Positions 9,101 to 17,601 are shown, numbered from the stretch's first letter. The stretch is DNA of 64,000 nucleotides from Micromonospora sp. WMMD1128 (GCF_027497235.1 NZ_CP114902.1:5420001-5484000), one strand, 5' to 3'. Program-made: numbers and translations. The notes: generated by a model not told the origin, from the letters alone.

Positions 9101-9190
9101 ACGCCAGCGCCCAAAGGCACGCCGGCATCCGAAGGCACGCCGGCATCCGAAGGCACGCCGGCATCCGAAGGCACGCCAGCGCCCAAAGGC
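9101..9190. repeat. 18-bp tandem repeat, five units in A-B-B-B-A order
   Basis: Units at 9101, 9119, 9137, 9155 and 9173. The outer two read ACGCCAGCGCCCAAAGGC, the inner three ACGCCGGCATCCGAAGGC; a degenerate sixth follows. The period is a multiple of three so all frames stay open across it, but no start signal or protein-like context supports translation. There are no spacers, so it is not CRISPR. Confidence 0.85.
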
Positions 9191-9228
9191 GCGCCGGCAT
9201 CGAGGTGCACCGTGTCGGACGGCTGCCG

Positions 9229-9549
9229 CTAGAGGGCGGAGCGGGTGCGGGTCACCGCTTCGGCGGCGCCGGCCAGCACGGGTTCCGGCGGCGCGGCCAG
9301 GGCCAGGTCGGCGGCGACCACCCGGAGCTGGTCGGTCAGGGCCAGGTCGCTGGGGAGCCGGGGCACCTCCCGGCGCGGCTCGCCGGCCACGTCGGCGGCC
9401 AGGTTGGCGAGTTCCTGGACGAGCTTGTGCACCAGGTCCGCCCGGGACACGTTGCCCCCCTCGGCCGGCGCCGACCAGCGCGGCTGCTGCCAGTGCCCGA
9501 CCTGTCGGACCAGCAGGGTCACCGCCCGGTCCAGCTCCGCTGCGCTCAT
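9229..9549 (-). CDS. conserved hypothetical protein
   Basis: A 106-aa acidic-to-neutral soluble protein of unknown function. It has a clear helical composition (MSAAELDRAVTLLVRQVGHW at the start, then SRADLVHKLVQELANLAAD) and no membrane segment. ATG 9549 is chosen over the open frame to 9657 because the upstream part overlaps the terminator hairpin at 9588-9622. I recognise no domain. Confidence 0.65.
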   Translation of the reverse strand: MSAAELDRAVTLLVRQVGHWQQPRWSAPAEGGNVSRADLVHKLVQELANLAADVAGEPRREVPRLPSDLALTDQLRVVAADLALAAPPEPVLAGAAEAVTRTRSAL

Positions 9550-9587
9550 CGTCGCCGAGTCTACGGTCGGACGGTCGGAGGAACGAC

Positions 9588-9622
9588 GACGCCCGCCGCC
9601 GCGGGTGCGGCAGGCGGGCGTC
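9588..9622 (-). terminator. hairpin terminator of the Bax-inhibitor-like gene
   Basis: GACGCCCGCC (9588-9597) and GGCGGGCGTC (9613-9622) form a perfect 10-bp stem with a 15-nt loop, 24 bp beyond the stop codon at 9647. Confidence 0.65.
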
Positions 9623-9646
9623 GGCGGACGGGCGGACGGGCGACGG

Positions 9647-10480
9647 TCAGTCGTCACCCTGGAGGTAGCTGAGCAGCCGCAGGATCTCCAGGTAGAGCCA
9701 GACCAGGCCGACCACGATGCCGAACGCGGCCGTCCAGGCGTAGCGCTGCGGGAGGCCCATCCGGACCCCCTCCTCGATCTGCGCGAAGTTGAGCACGAAG
9801 CTCAGCGACGCCACCACGATGCAGACCAGGCTGAAGCCGATCGCGAGCGGGCTGCCGTCGCGCAGGTGCGTGTTCACGCCGAACAGCGACAGCACCAGGT
9901 TGACGAGCATGACGCCGAACAGGCCGGCGATGATCGCCATCATGATCCGGGCGAACTTCGGGGTGGCCCGGATGATGCGCGCCTTGTAGATGATGGCCAT
10001 CAGGAAGAAGACGCCGAAGCTGGCCGCCACCGCCTGGAGCACGATGCCGTTGTAGGCCGACTCGAACGCCTTGCTGACCAGGCCGACGAAGACGCCCTCG
10101 ACGATCGAGTAGGCCACCACGAGCGCCGGGTTGGCGATCCGGGAGAACGAGATGATCAGGCCGAGCACCAGGCCGACCACCGCGGCGCCGATCCAGGCCA
10201 CGCCGGCCAGGGAGTCCGGCACGAGCACCCACGCCGCGGCACCCGCGGCGCCGAGCAGGGCGAGCATGAGGACCGTCTTGACCACGACGTCGTCGATGGT
10301 CATCGGGGTCACGGCGGGTGGGGCCACCGGCTGGCCGTAGGCGCCCGGGTAGGGCTGCTGCGGCGGGTACTGCTGGGGGTATCCGGGCTGACCGTACGGC
10401 CCGGGCTGGGCGTACCCGGTCGCCCGCTCACGCTCGGCCGCCTGGCCGAGCCGGGCGAGCACCGGGTTCGAGGACTTCAC
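9647..10480 (-). CDS. Bax inhibitor-1/YccA family membrane protein
   Basis: A 277-aa protein with a Pro/Gln/Tyr/Gly-rich cytoplasmic N-terminus (about residues 25-55) and then seven hydrophobic segments, matching the Bax inhibitor-1 (TMBIM) fold. The C-terminal part with AFGIVVGLVWLYLEILRLL is typical of the actinobacterial branch. Members are proposed pH-sensitive calcium leak channels; the bacterial role is not settled. GTG start at 10480 has GGAGG upstream. A terminator hairpin follows the stop. Confidence 0.88.
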   Translation of the reverse strand: MKSSNPVLARLGQAAERERATGYAQPGPYGQPGYPQQYPPQQPYPGAYGQPVAPPAVTPMTIDDVVVKTVLMLALLGAAGAAAWVLVPDSLAGVAWIGAAVVGLVLGLIISFSRIANPALVVAYSIVEGVFVGLVSKAFESAYNGIVLQAVAASFGVFFLMAIIYKARIIRATPKFARIMMAIIAGLFGVMLVNLVLSLFGVNTHLRDGSPLAIGFSLVCIVVASLSFVLNFAQIEEGVRMGLPQRYAWTAAFGIVVGLVWLYLEILRLLSYLQGDD

Positions 10481-10592
10481 TTCTCAGGCCTCCCTCAGGG
10501 GGTCGTTCGCACGCAGACGTGCGCCTCCAGGGTAGACGGGGAGGCCAACCCGTGTGCGGCGCGAAGCTGTGGGAAACCTGAGAGTTCGGGGG

Positions 10593-10673
10593 TGCCCGGG
10601 GCGGGGGTCGAACCCGCACGCCTTGCGGCAGCCGCTTTTAAGGCGGCCGTGTCTGCCGTTCCACCACCCGGGC
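10593..10673 (-). tRNA. bldA: tRNA-Leu (anticodon UAA), bldA-type
   Basis: The acceptor stem GCCCGGG/CCCGGGC closes a cloverleaf with D-arm GTGGAACGGCAGACAC, anticodon stem GCCGC/GCGGC and loop CTTAAAA, so the anticodon TAA is at complement(10638-10640). A long variable arm (TGCCGCAAGGCGT) and T-loop GTTCGAA mark it as a leucine tRNA. The 3' CCA is not encoded. It reads UUA, the rarest leucine codon in such genomes; the Streptomyces counterpart is bldA, which limits translation of TTA-containing developmental genes. Orthology to bldA is inferred from the anticodon and close sequence resemblance. Confidence 0.92.
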
Positions 10674-10763
10674 GGGTGACACCGGCGCGTCGACGCGCGT
10701 GGCGGTGCAGATCTCACCGTAGCGGCTGCGCCGCGCCTCGGCGTACCCCGGCGGTGTGGCCGT

Positions 10764-10769
10764 TAGGGT
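10764..10769 (+). promoter_or_regulatory. -10 box of a leaderless start
   Basis: TAGGGT followed by seven bases and GTG 10777, without a ribosome binding site. Confidence 0.5.
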
Positions 10770-10776
10770 CGGGGCC

Positions 10777-12615
10777 GTGACCAGCGCCGCCCGCCCGGCC
10801 CCGGCGCCCGGCCCGGACCAGGCGCTCCACCCCGCGCCGCCAGCCGTCGGGGCGCGGCTGGCCCGGGCGCGGGCCGCCGCCCGCCGGCACCGCGCGGACC
10901 TGCTGGTCGGGCTGCTGTTCGTGGCGTTCGCCGGCTGGCTCACCCACCGCCTGTGGCCGGCGCCGGGCACCCGGATGCTCGCGCTCAACCCCGCCGACCA
11001 GACGCTCTACGAGTGGTTCCTGGCGCTCGACGCGCGTGCCCTGCGCGGCGACCTCAGCCTGGTCACCGACCGGCTCAACGCACCCGACGGGGTGAATCTG
11101 CTGGCGAACACCTCGGTGGTGGCGCTCGGGATGCCGCTGGCGCCGGTCACCCTGGCCTTCGGTGCGCCGGTGACGTTCGCGCTGCTGGTGGCCGGCGACC
11201 TGGCCGGCACGGCGGTCGCCTGGTATCTGCTGTTCAGCCGGGTGCTGGGGGCCCGCCGGCTCGCCGCCGCGCTCGGCGCGGCGCTCTGCGGTTTCGGGCC
11301 GGGGATGGTCTCGCAGAGCAACGGCCACCTGCACATGACCGCGCAGTGGCTGGTGCCGGTGATCGTCTGGTTGGTGGTCCGGCTGCTGCGCGCCGCGGAT
11401 CCGGCCGGCCGCCCGGACGGCCCGGACCGCCGCCGGATGGCCTCCTCGGCGGTCGGGCTGGCCGCCGTCGTCAGCGTGCAGGTCTTCGTCGGCGAGGAGG
11501 TGCTCTTCCTCACCGCGCTCACCCTGGCGGTGATGGCAGTCGGGTACGGGTTGGCCGACCGGGAGCTGGCCCGTCGCGCGCTTCCCGGTTTCGCCGGTGG
11601 GCTGCTCTGCGCCGCCGGACTGGCGCTGCTGGTGCTGGCGTACCCGCTCTGGGTGCAGTTCGCCGGCCCGCAGGGCGTGGCGGACGGGATGTTCCCGGCG
11701 GCCTACTTCTCCGCCGACCTGACCGGCTGGGTCCGGCTCTCCGCGCTCACCGTGTTCGGCAGCCCGGAGTCGGTCCGGCTGACCACCGGACCGGCCGAGT
11801 TCACCACGTTCCTGGGCTGGCCGCTGCTGCTGGTCGCGGCCGGCTGCGCGGTCTGGTCGGGGCGGCGGGCCCTGGTGCGCGCCATCGTGGCCGCGGCGCT
11901 CGTGATGGCCGCGCTCGCGCTCGGCCCGGAGGTGGTGGCCGGTGGCGAGCGGACCGGCGTACCCGGCCCGTACGCGCTGCTCGACGGCCTGCCGGTGGTG
12001 GACGGCGCGCTGCCGACGCGTTTCGCGCTGGCCGTGCTGCCACTTGTCGGCGCCGTGCTCACGCTCGCCGTGCACCGGGCGCTGCGCGAGCCGGGTCCGG
12101 CCCGCCGGCTGGTGCCGCTCGCGGTCGGCGCGGCCCTGCTCAGCGTGTTCCCCACGCCGCTGCCCACGGTCGACCGGCCGCCGCTGCCCGAGTTCGTCAC
12201 CGGCGGTCACTGGCGGCAGTGCGTACGCCCCGGCGGGGTGCTGGTGCCGGTGCCGACGGCCACCCCGCGCGATCCCGGACCGATGCGCTGGGCCACCGCC
12301 GCCGGAGTCGAGTTCGGCATGCCGGAGGGCTTCTTCATCGGCCCGTACGGGCGGGGCGGCTCCGCCACCATGGGCACCTGGCAGCGCCCCACCTCGGCCC
12401 TGCTCGCCGACGTGGCCCGCCGGGGCGTGCCGCCCGCCGTCGGCGACGGGCAGCGCCGCCAGGCGGCCCGGGACGTCGCGGCCTGGCGCGCGTCGTGCGT
12501 CGCGCTCACCGACGACGCCCCGCACGCGACGGCGCTGCGCCGCACGTTGGAGGCGCTGTTCGGGCCGGGCACCCGGGTCGCCGACGCCTGGACCTGGCGG
12601 TTCAGCCCCGCGTAG
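10777..12615 (+). CDS. polytopic membrane protein, GT-C glycosyltransferase-like
   Basis: A 612-aa protein with roughly ten to twelve membrane segments. After the first segment (LLVGLLFVAFAGWLTHRLWP) comes an extracytoplasmic loop with ALNPADQTLYEWFLALDARA and NAPDGVNLLANTS, the arrangement seen in actinobacterial lipid-linked sugar transferases of the GT-C type; NPADQ may hold the acidic catalytic residue. The last 150 residues are soluble. Donor and acceptor are unknown. GTG 10777 is chosen because of the TAGGGT box; GTG 10756 is possible. The 3' end overlaps the convergent ndh gene by 14 bp. Confidence 0.7.
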   Translation: MTSAARPAPAPGPDQALHPAPPAVGARLARARAAARRHRADLLVGLLFVAFAGWLTHRLWPAPGTRMLALNPADQTLYEWFLALDARALRGDLSLVTDRLNAPDGVNLLANTSVVALGMPLAPVTLAFGAPVTFALLVAGDLAGTAVAWYLLFSRVLGARRLAAALGAALCGFGPGMVSQSNGHLHMTAQWLVPVIVWLVVRLLRAADPAGRPDGPDRRRMASSAVGLAAVVSVQVFVGEEVLFLTALTLAVMAVGYGLADRELARRALPGFAGGLLCAAGLALLVLAYPLWVQFAGPQGVADGMFPAAYFSADLTGWVRLSALTVFGSPESVRLTTGPAEFTTFLGWPLLLVAAGCAVWSGRRALVRAIVAAALVMAALALGPEVVAGGERTGVPGPYALLDGLPVVDGALPTRFALAVLPLVGAVLTLAVHRALREPGPARRLVPLAVGAALLSVFPTPLPTVDRPPLPEFVTGGHWRQCVRPGGVLVPVPTATPRDPGPMRWATAAGVEFGMPEGFFIGPYGRGGSATMGTWQRPTSALLADVARRGVPPAVGDGQRRQAARDVAAWRASCVALTDDAPHATALRRTLEALFGPGTRVADAWTWRFSPA

Positions 12616-13936
12616 CGCCGACCGGCGGGGCGGACGCCTCGGCGAACTCCTCGCGCGGGTCGTGCAACTGGCCCAGGGCGACCACCTCACGCTTGAGGAA
12701 GAACGCCAGCGACCAGTCGACCACCACCCGGACCTTGCGGTTGAGCGAGGGGATCCGCGACATGTGGTACGTCCGGTGCATGAACCACGCCGGCCAGCCG
12801 GTCATCTTGATGCCGTATACCTGCGCCACGCCCTTGTGCAGGCCGAGGCTGGCGACGCTGCCGACGTGCTTGTGCTTGTAGTCGACCGGCTCGCGCCCAC
12901 GAACCACGTTGGCGATGTTGTCGGCCATCCGGGCCGCCTGCCGCACCGCGTGCTGCGCGCTCGGCGAACAGAAGTTGCCCGGCTCCTTGGTCAGGTCCGG
13001 CACGGCGGCGCAGTCACCGGCGCTCCACGCGCCGTCGACCACCCGGTCGCCGTCGACGACCTGGAGCGTCGGGAGGCAGGTGACCCGGCGGCGCTCGTCG
13101 CGCGGGAGGTCCGTCGCGTCAAGCATCGGCGACGGCTTCACGCCGGCGGTCCAGACGATCGTGTCGGAGGGGAAGCTGTCCCCGTCGGAGAGCCTGACCA
13201 CCCCGTCGACGCAGGACTCCAGCCGGGTGTCCAGCCGGATGTCCATGTTCCGCTTCATCAGCTGCTGCACCGTGTAGGCGCCCATGTCCCGGTCGACCTC
13301 GGGCAGCACCCGCTGGGTCGCCTCGACGAGCACCCAACGCATCTCCGCCGGCGTCAGCTCCGGGTAGTAGCGCAGCGCGTCGCGGGCCATGTCCTCCATC
13401 TCGGCGAGCGCCTCGATGCCGGCGTAGCCGCCGCCGACGAAGGTGAACGTCAGCGCCCGGCGGCGGACCTCCGGGTCGGTGGTGGCCGCCGCCACGTCGA
13501 GCCGGTCCAGCACGTGGTTGCGCAGGAAGATGGCCTCGCCGATGGTCTTGAACCCGATGCCGTTCTCGTGCAGGCCGGGGATCGGCAGGGTGCGGGAGAC
13601 CGAGCCGGGGGCGACCACCACGTGGTCGTACGGGATCTCCCGGGCCGGGCCGCTGATCGGCTGCACCACCGCGGTCTTGCGGTGGTGGTCGATCCGGGTG
13701 ACCGTGCCGGCCACCACCGTGCACTTGCGCAACTCCCGCCGCAGCGGCACCACAGCGTGCCGAGGGGAGATGTTGCCCGCCGAGGCCTCCGGGAGGAACG
13801 GCTGGTACGTCATGTGCGGCTGCGGGTCGACGACGACGACCTCGGCCTCACGCGAGCTCAGCTTCTTGGACAGGCGCAGAGCGGCGTACAGGCCGACGTG
13901 CCCGGCACCCACGACAAGGATCCGCTTCGGATTCAC
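12602..13936 (-). CDS. ndh: type II NADH dehydrogenase (NDH-2)
   Basis: A 444-aa single-subunit flavoenzyme that passes electrons from NADH to menaquinone without pumping protons. The FAD-binding Rossmann motif RILVVGAGHVGLYAAL is at the N-terminus, the NAD-binding VGGGYAGIEALAEM is near 160, and the FAD-contacting GDCAAVPDL lies near residue 310. The hydrophobic C-terminal stretch (LHKGVAQVYGIKMTGWPAWF) fits membrane association. GTG 13936 has GGAGG five bases upstream; the open frame continues to 14020 without similarity. It converges on the membrane protein gene. Confidence 0.9.
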   Translation of the reverse strand: MNPKRILVVGAGHVGLYAALRLSKKLSSREAEVVVVDPQPHMTYQPFLPEASAGNISPRHAVVPLRRELRKCTVVAGTVTRIDHHRKTAVVQPISGPAREIPYDHVVVAPGSVSRTLPIPGLHENGIGFKTIGEAIFLRNHVLDRLDVAAATTDPEVRRRALTFTFVGGGYAGIEALAEMEDMARDALRYYPELTPAEMRWVLVEATQRVLPEVDRDMGAYTVQQLMKRNMDIRLDTRLESCVDGVVRLSDGDSFPSDTIVWTAGVKPSPMLDATDLPRDERRRVTCLPTLQVVDGDRVVDGAWSAGDCAAVPDLTKEPGNFCSPSAQHAVRQAARMADNIANVVRGREPVDYKHKHVGSVASLGLHKGVAQVYGIKMTGWPAWFMHRTYHMSRIPSLNRKVRVVVDWSLAFFLKREVVALGQLHDPREEFAEASAPPVGATRG

Positions 13937-14038
13937 GCCTCCATCTTTCCCCGGGGGGCTCGGGTAATCCCGCGCGAGACCCCCTTCTGTGACGGAGCAC
14001 AACCGGTGTGACCTGCGCAACGTGCCCGGGATGTCCCG

Positions 14039-14599
14039 TCATCTGCGACGCAGCAGCCACCCCAGCAGCGCGCTCAGCCCCACCGCGACCAGCAGCCCCG
14101 CCACGGTCGCCGCCTGCGTGCCGCCGCTGCCGCCGACCCCGCCGAGCCAGGCCAGCACGATGCCGAGCACGGCGCTCGCCAGCACCACCCCGCCGGCCCG
14201 GGTTAGCCAGCGCAGCACCAGGTCCGGATCGATCAACCCGTCGTAGGGCAGCAGCGCGGCGAGCGCACAGAGCGTGTGCGCCAGATAGAGCAGCGTGGCC
14301 ACGGCGAGCAGCCGCCACAGCGCCGGCGGCCGGTCGAAGCCGAGCGCGGCCAGCAGCCAGCCGGCGACCGTGACGAGCGCGGCGAAGGTCGGCCAGATCC
14401 GGCGTGGCCCGACCGCCGGCAGCACCGCGGCCACCGTCAGGGCCAGCAGCGCCCGCGGGGCCAGCGCCTCCGCCGGGTACGCGAGGAGGAAGCCGGCCAG
14501 CACGACGAGGAAGATGCCGCCCCGCACCAGCAGCGGCAGCGCGCTGACCCGCGCGGCCCGGTACCGCAGCCCGCGCACCCGTTCGACCACGCCGTTCAT
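14039..14599 (-). CDS. six-segment membrane protein at the end of the moxR operon
   Basis: A 186-aa integral membrane protein with about six hydrophobic helices and a dibasic C-terminus (LLRRR). No named domain is recognised. It is the last gene of a minus-strand run; its ATG overlaps the stop of a 20-codon mini-ORF that fills the gap to the DUF58 gene. A role next to MoxR/DUF58 in the envelope is suggested only by position. Confidence 0.7.
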   Translation of the reverse strand: MNGVVERVRGLRYRAARVSALPLLVRGGIFLVVLAGFLLAYPAEALAPRALLALTVAAVLPAVGPRRIWPTFAALVTVAGWLLAALGFDRPPALWRLLAVATLLYLAHTLCALAALLPYDGLIDPDLVLRWLTRAGGVVLASAVLGIVLAWLGGVGGSGGTQAATVAGLLVAVGLSALLGWLLRRR

Positions 14600-14658
14600 C
14601 GTGCCCGCCCTTCGTTCGCGACTGCGGGACTCCGCTCCGCTGCGTTCCTCGCGCTCAC
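14596..14658 (-). CDS. 20-aa linker mini-ORF between DUF58 and membrane-protein genes
   Basis: GTG at 14658 overlaps the DUF58 stop (GTGA) and the TGA at 14596-14598 overlaps the ATG of the next gene (ATGA), so the ORF exactly bridges the gap. Its product would be VSARNAAERSPAVANEGRAR. It shares the core CGCAGCGRAGCGGAGT with the 80-bp repeat at 4.6 kb, which has the same start-stop arrangement. Whether the peptide is made or serves only to keep ribosomes moving is unknown. Confidence 0.4.
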   Translation of the reverse strand: MSARNAAERSPAVANEGRAR

Positions 14659-16019
14659 CGGCCCCCCACCCGGGGGGCGGTGGCCAGGCGGGCCACGTCG
14701 CGCAGCACCTCGTCCAGGCTGCCCGCGCCGGCCCACCGCACCACCGGCACGCCGTGCTCGCGGAGCTGGCCGATCATCGTGTCCCGGTCCAGCCGCCACA
14801 GCCGGTACGCCACCTCGGCCCAGCCCCGGTCCTTCGGCACGGGCAGCTCGGCCGGCAGCGTGTCCACCGCGACCACGAACCGGCCACCACGCGCCAGTCG
14901 GGCGAGCATCTGCGCCGACCGTTCGTCGAGCAGCGGCGTGAGCACCACCACGAGCGCGTCCGAGGAGAGCACCTGCGGGCCGAACACCTGGTCGTACGGC
15001 TCGTGCGGGGAGGACTCGGCGTGCACGTCGAGCAGCCACTCCAGCACCGTCAGGTATTGCCGCCGGCCGGTGGCCGGGCGCAGTCGCCGGGCGGCCGGAC
15101 CGTACTCCAGCAGCGCCACCCGGTCGCCCCGGTGCAGGTAGTGCTCGGCGATCGCGGCGGCGGCCCGGACGGTGGTGTCGAGCACCGACGCCGGTCCGCG
15201 TACGCCGCCGGACCGGCCCGCCTCGGCCAGCACGTCCAGCAGCACCACCACCTCGGCGTCCCGGTCGGAGAGGGTGGCCGCGACGTGCAGTTGGCGGGCC
15301 CGCAACGACACCCGCCAGTCGATCCGGCGCAGCCGGTCCCCGGGCGCGAAGACGCGTACGCCGGCCAGCTCGCCGCTCTCCCCCGGCCGCCGGGACCGGT
15401 GCCCGCCGACCAGCCCGGCGGCCCGGGGCATCGCCTCGACCGCGTCGAACGGCTCGGTGCGCGGATAGACCCGGGCCCGGATCGCGTCGGTGATCACCGC
15501 CCGGGAGACGAGCAGCCCGTCGGCGGCGGCGACCCGGACACCGGCCGGGCCGACCGGGTGCCGGCCCCAGCGCAGCGCGGCGCCGGTCAGTTCCAGGTCG
15601 ACCGCGCTGCCCGGGGGGACGGAGGTGACGAACGGCCGGTCCGCGCCGCCGGAGCGGCTCACGTCCACCGCGGCGCCACCGAAGCCGACCTGTTCCACCC
15701 GCAGCCACGGGGACATCCGGGTCCGCACCACCGCCATGTCGTACCCGATCAGGTCCGGGTTGGCGACCGCCACCGTGGCGGCCATCGGCGCGCCCTCGAC
15801 CAGGTGGGTGTCCCCGACGCTCAGCTCCAGCTCGGGCTGGACGGCTGGGCGGCGGCGCAGCGCGTACGCGGTGCCGAGCGCGAACGGCGTGGCCAGCACC
15901 ACCAGGTCGATCCGGCCGAGCAGCACGGCCGCGACGATCAGCACGCCGGTGAGCAGCACGGCCCGGCCGAGCGCCCAGGTGGGCGCCCAGCCCCCCGCCG
16001 GCTCGGCCCGCGCGTCCAT
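14655..16019 (-). CDS. DUF58 domain protein
   Basis: A 454-aa protein with two N-terminal membrane helices (about residues 15-55), a beta-rich middle and the DUF58 signature around FAPGDRLRRIDWRVSLRARQL near residue 225. The C-terminal region resembles a von Willebrand A fold (VVLLDVLAE, VVVLTPLLDE). DUF58 proteins are encoded beside MoxR ATPases and are thought to be their partners. The ATG overlaps the moxR stop by four bases. Confidence 0.88.
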   Translation of the reverse strand: MDARAEPAGGWAPTWALGRAVLLTGVLIVAAVLLGRIDLVVLATPFALGTAYALRRRPAVQPELELSVGDTHLVEGAPMAATVAVANPDLIGYDMAVVRTRMSPWLRVEQVGFGGAAVDVSRSGGADRPFVTSVPPGSAVDLELTGAALRWGRHPVGPAGVRVAAADGLLVSRAVITDAIRARVYPRTEPFDAVEAMPRAAGLVGGHRSRRPGESGELAGVRVFAPGDRLRRIDWRVSLRARQLHVAATLSDRDAEVVVLLDVLAEAGRSGGVRGPASVLDTTVRAAAAIAEHYLHRGDRVALLEYGPAARRLRPATGRRQYLTVLEWLLDVHAESSPHEPYDQVFGPQVLSSDALVVVLTPLLDERSAQMLARLARGGRFVVAVDTLPAELPVPKDRGWAEVAYRLWRLDRDTMIGQLREHGVPVVRWAGAGSLDEVLRDVARLATAPRVGGR

Positions 16020-17017
16020 CAGCGCCCGGCGGCGTAGCTGGGCAGCGCGCCGCTGGCCGGGGCGGGCGTCGACTCGAGCACCTCACCGACGACGAACGCC
16101 GGGTCCACCCGGCGCAGCCACATCTCCGGCCGCAGCGTGATCCGGTGCGCCAGCGCGGGCGCGGCCACCGCCTTCACGTCCTCCGGCACCACGTAGTCCC
16201 GGTTGGCGAGCACCGCGCGCGTGCGGGACAGCAGCAGCAGCGCCAGCGAGCCGCGCGGCGACGCGCCGACGAGCACCGACGGGTGTTCCCGGGTGGCCGC
16301 GGTGAGCGACACGATGTACCGGCCGATCGAGTCCTCGACGACCACGTCCTCGAGCGCGGCCTGCATGGCGCGTAGCGTGCCGGCGTCCACCACCGGCTTG
16401 ATCTCGGCCTCCTCGCGGCGGCGGGCGATCCGCCGGCGCAGCACGTCCCACTCCTCGTCGTGCGTCGGGTAGCCGAAGGAGACACGCAGCAGGAACCGGT
16501 CGAGCTGCGCCTCGGGCAGCGGGTAGGTGCCCTCGTATTCGATCGGGTTGGCGGTGGCGAGCACGTGGAACGGCTCGTCCAGCCGGTAGGTCACGCCCTC
16601 CACCGAGACCTGCTTCTCCTGCATCGCCTCCAGCAGCGCCGACTGGGTCTTCGGCGGCGTCCGGTTGATCTCGTCGGCGAGCAGCAGGTTGGTGAAGAGC
16701 GGGCCGGCCCGGAAGGAGAAGTCGCCGCTGCTCTGGTCGTAGAGGAAGGAGCCGGTGACGTCGGCGGGCAGCAGGTCGGGGGTGAACTGGAGCCGGCGGA
16801 AGTCAAGCCCGAGCGCCTGCGCGAAGCACCGCGCGGTGAGTGTCTTGCCCAGGCCGGGCAGGTCCTCCAGCAGCACGTGGCCGCCGGCGAGGATGCCCGC
16901 CAGCACCAGTTCCAGCGCGTCGCGCTTGCCGACCACGACGGTGCCGACCGCGTCCAGGACGGCCCGGGCGAGCCGGCCCACCTCGGCGGGGGGCATGCTC
17001 CGGTCCACGTCGTTCAT
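16019..17017 (-). CDS. MoxR-family AAA+ ATPase
   Basis: A 332-aa AAA+ ATPase. Walker A is LEDLPGLGKT near residue 55, Walker B LLLADEINR near 108, and sensor 1 lies in VLATANPIEYEGTYPLPEAQLDRF. MoxR proteins act with DUF58/VWA proteins in maturation of enzyme complexes or envelope stress responses; no specific client is visible here. It overlaps both neighbours by three or four bases, so the genes are coupled. Confidence 0.92.
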   Translation of the reverse strand: MNDVDRSMPPAEVGRLARAVLDAVGTVVVGKRDALELVLAGILAGGHVLLEDLPGLGKTLTARCFAQALGLDFRRLQFTPDLLPADVTGSFLYDQSSGDFSFRAGPLFTNLLLADEINRTPPKTQSALLEAMQEKQVSVEGVTYRLDEPFHVLATANPIEYEGTYPLPEAQLDRFLLRVSFGYPTHDEEWDVLRRRIARRREEAEIKPVVDAGTLRAMQAALEDVVVEDSIGRYIVSLTAATREHPSVLVGASPRGSLALLLLSRTRAVLANRDYVVPEDVKAVAAPALAHRITLRPEMWLRRVDPAFVVGEVLESTPAPASGALPSYAAGR

Positions 17018-17601
17018 CAGAGTTTCTCCAGTTCGGCGACGATCGCCGCGAGGTCGCGCGGCGTCGGGGGGCGGCGGGCGGGGGTGCCGAGGAACGTCCA
17101 GAGCGGCTCGCCGAGCAGGGCACGTGCGCGAGCCGGGTCGGACTCGCGGGTCACGCCGTGCCGCTGGCGCAGCCGCTCGTCGGCCAATTCGCCCAGGCGG
17201 GGCAGCACCCGCTCGGTGAACCGTTCCCGGTTGTCGGAGCACCAGTCGAGTGGTCGTTCCCAGCCGTTGATGGCGGTCCGCAGCGCGTCCCGGGCGGACC
17301 AGTTCCAGGTGCCCGGCTCCTCCCCGCCGGCGGAGCTGCGGACACCGGCGCGGGGCGGCGGCGGGGGTGAGAGCGCGGCGGTGACCCGGCGGACGGCGAG
17401 CACCGCGAGCACACCCGCCACGATGATCCAGATCGGCACGCGCAGGCCGACCGCGCGCAGGCCGACCACGATCACCACCACCACGGCGGCGGTGATCGCG
17501 GCGGTCCGCAGCAGCATCCGCGCCCGACCGCCGGAGGGCCGTTCCGCGTCCCGGGCCGGCTCCTCGGCGGAGCCGAGCAGATCGTCGATGCTGGTGCTCA
17601 T
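17017..17601 (-). CDS. hypothetical membrane protein of the moxR operon
   Basis: A 194-aa protein with a short acidic N-terminus, two adjacent hydrophobic helices (about residues 33-70) and a soluble, Arg-rich C-terminal half containing NWSARDALRTAINGWERPL. No named domain. It is overlapped by start/stop bases on both sides, which ties its translation to the DUF4129 and MoxR proteins. Confidence 0.72.
   Translation of the reverse strand: MSTSIDDLLGSAEEPARDAERPSGGRARMLLRTAAITAAVVVVIVVGLRAVGLRVPIWIIVAGVLAVLAVRRVTAALSPPPPPRAGVRSSAGGEEPGTWNWSARDALRTAINGWERPLDWCSDNRERFTERVLPRLGELADERLRQRHGVTRESDPARARALLGEPLWTFLGTPARRPPTPRDLAAIVAELEKL

Larger units (their letters stand above)
8524..9228. other. 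705-bp gene-free stretch with hairpins and a short tandem repeat
   Basis: No convincing ORF on either strand; the open frames here have no protein-like composition. It contains an inverted repeat at 8603-8614/8658-8670 that may end the CHAD gene's transcript, a compact hairpin at 8722-8756, an 18-bp tandem repeat at 9101-9190, and at about 9029-9050 a single copy of a GCCGCCACTTCGGC-type sequence related to the palindrome at 22117-22175. A structured RNA is possible. Confidence 0.6.

Noticed and set aside
9101..9190. CRISPR-like array
   Set aside because: Units of 18 bp are directly adjacent with no spacers.
10714..12690. Long minus-strand frame opposite the GT-C-like membrane protein gene
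   Set aside because: Composition is that of a GC-rich shadow frame and no start context or domain is visible.
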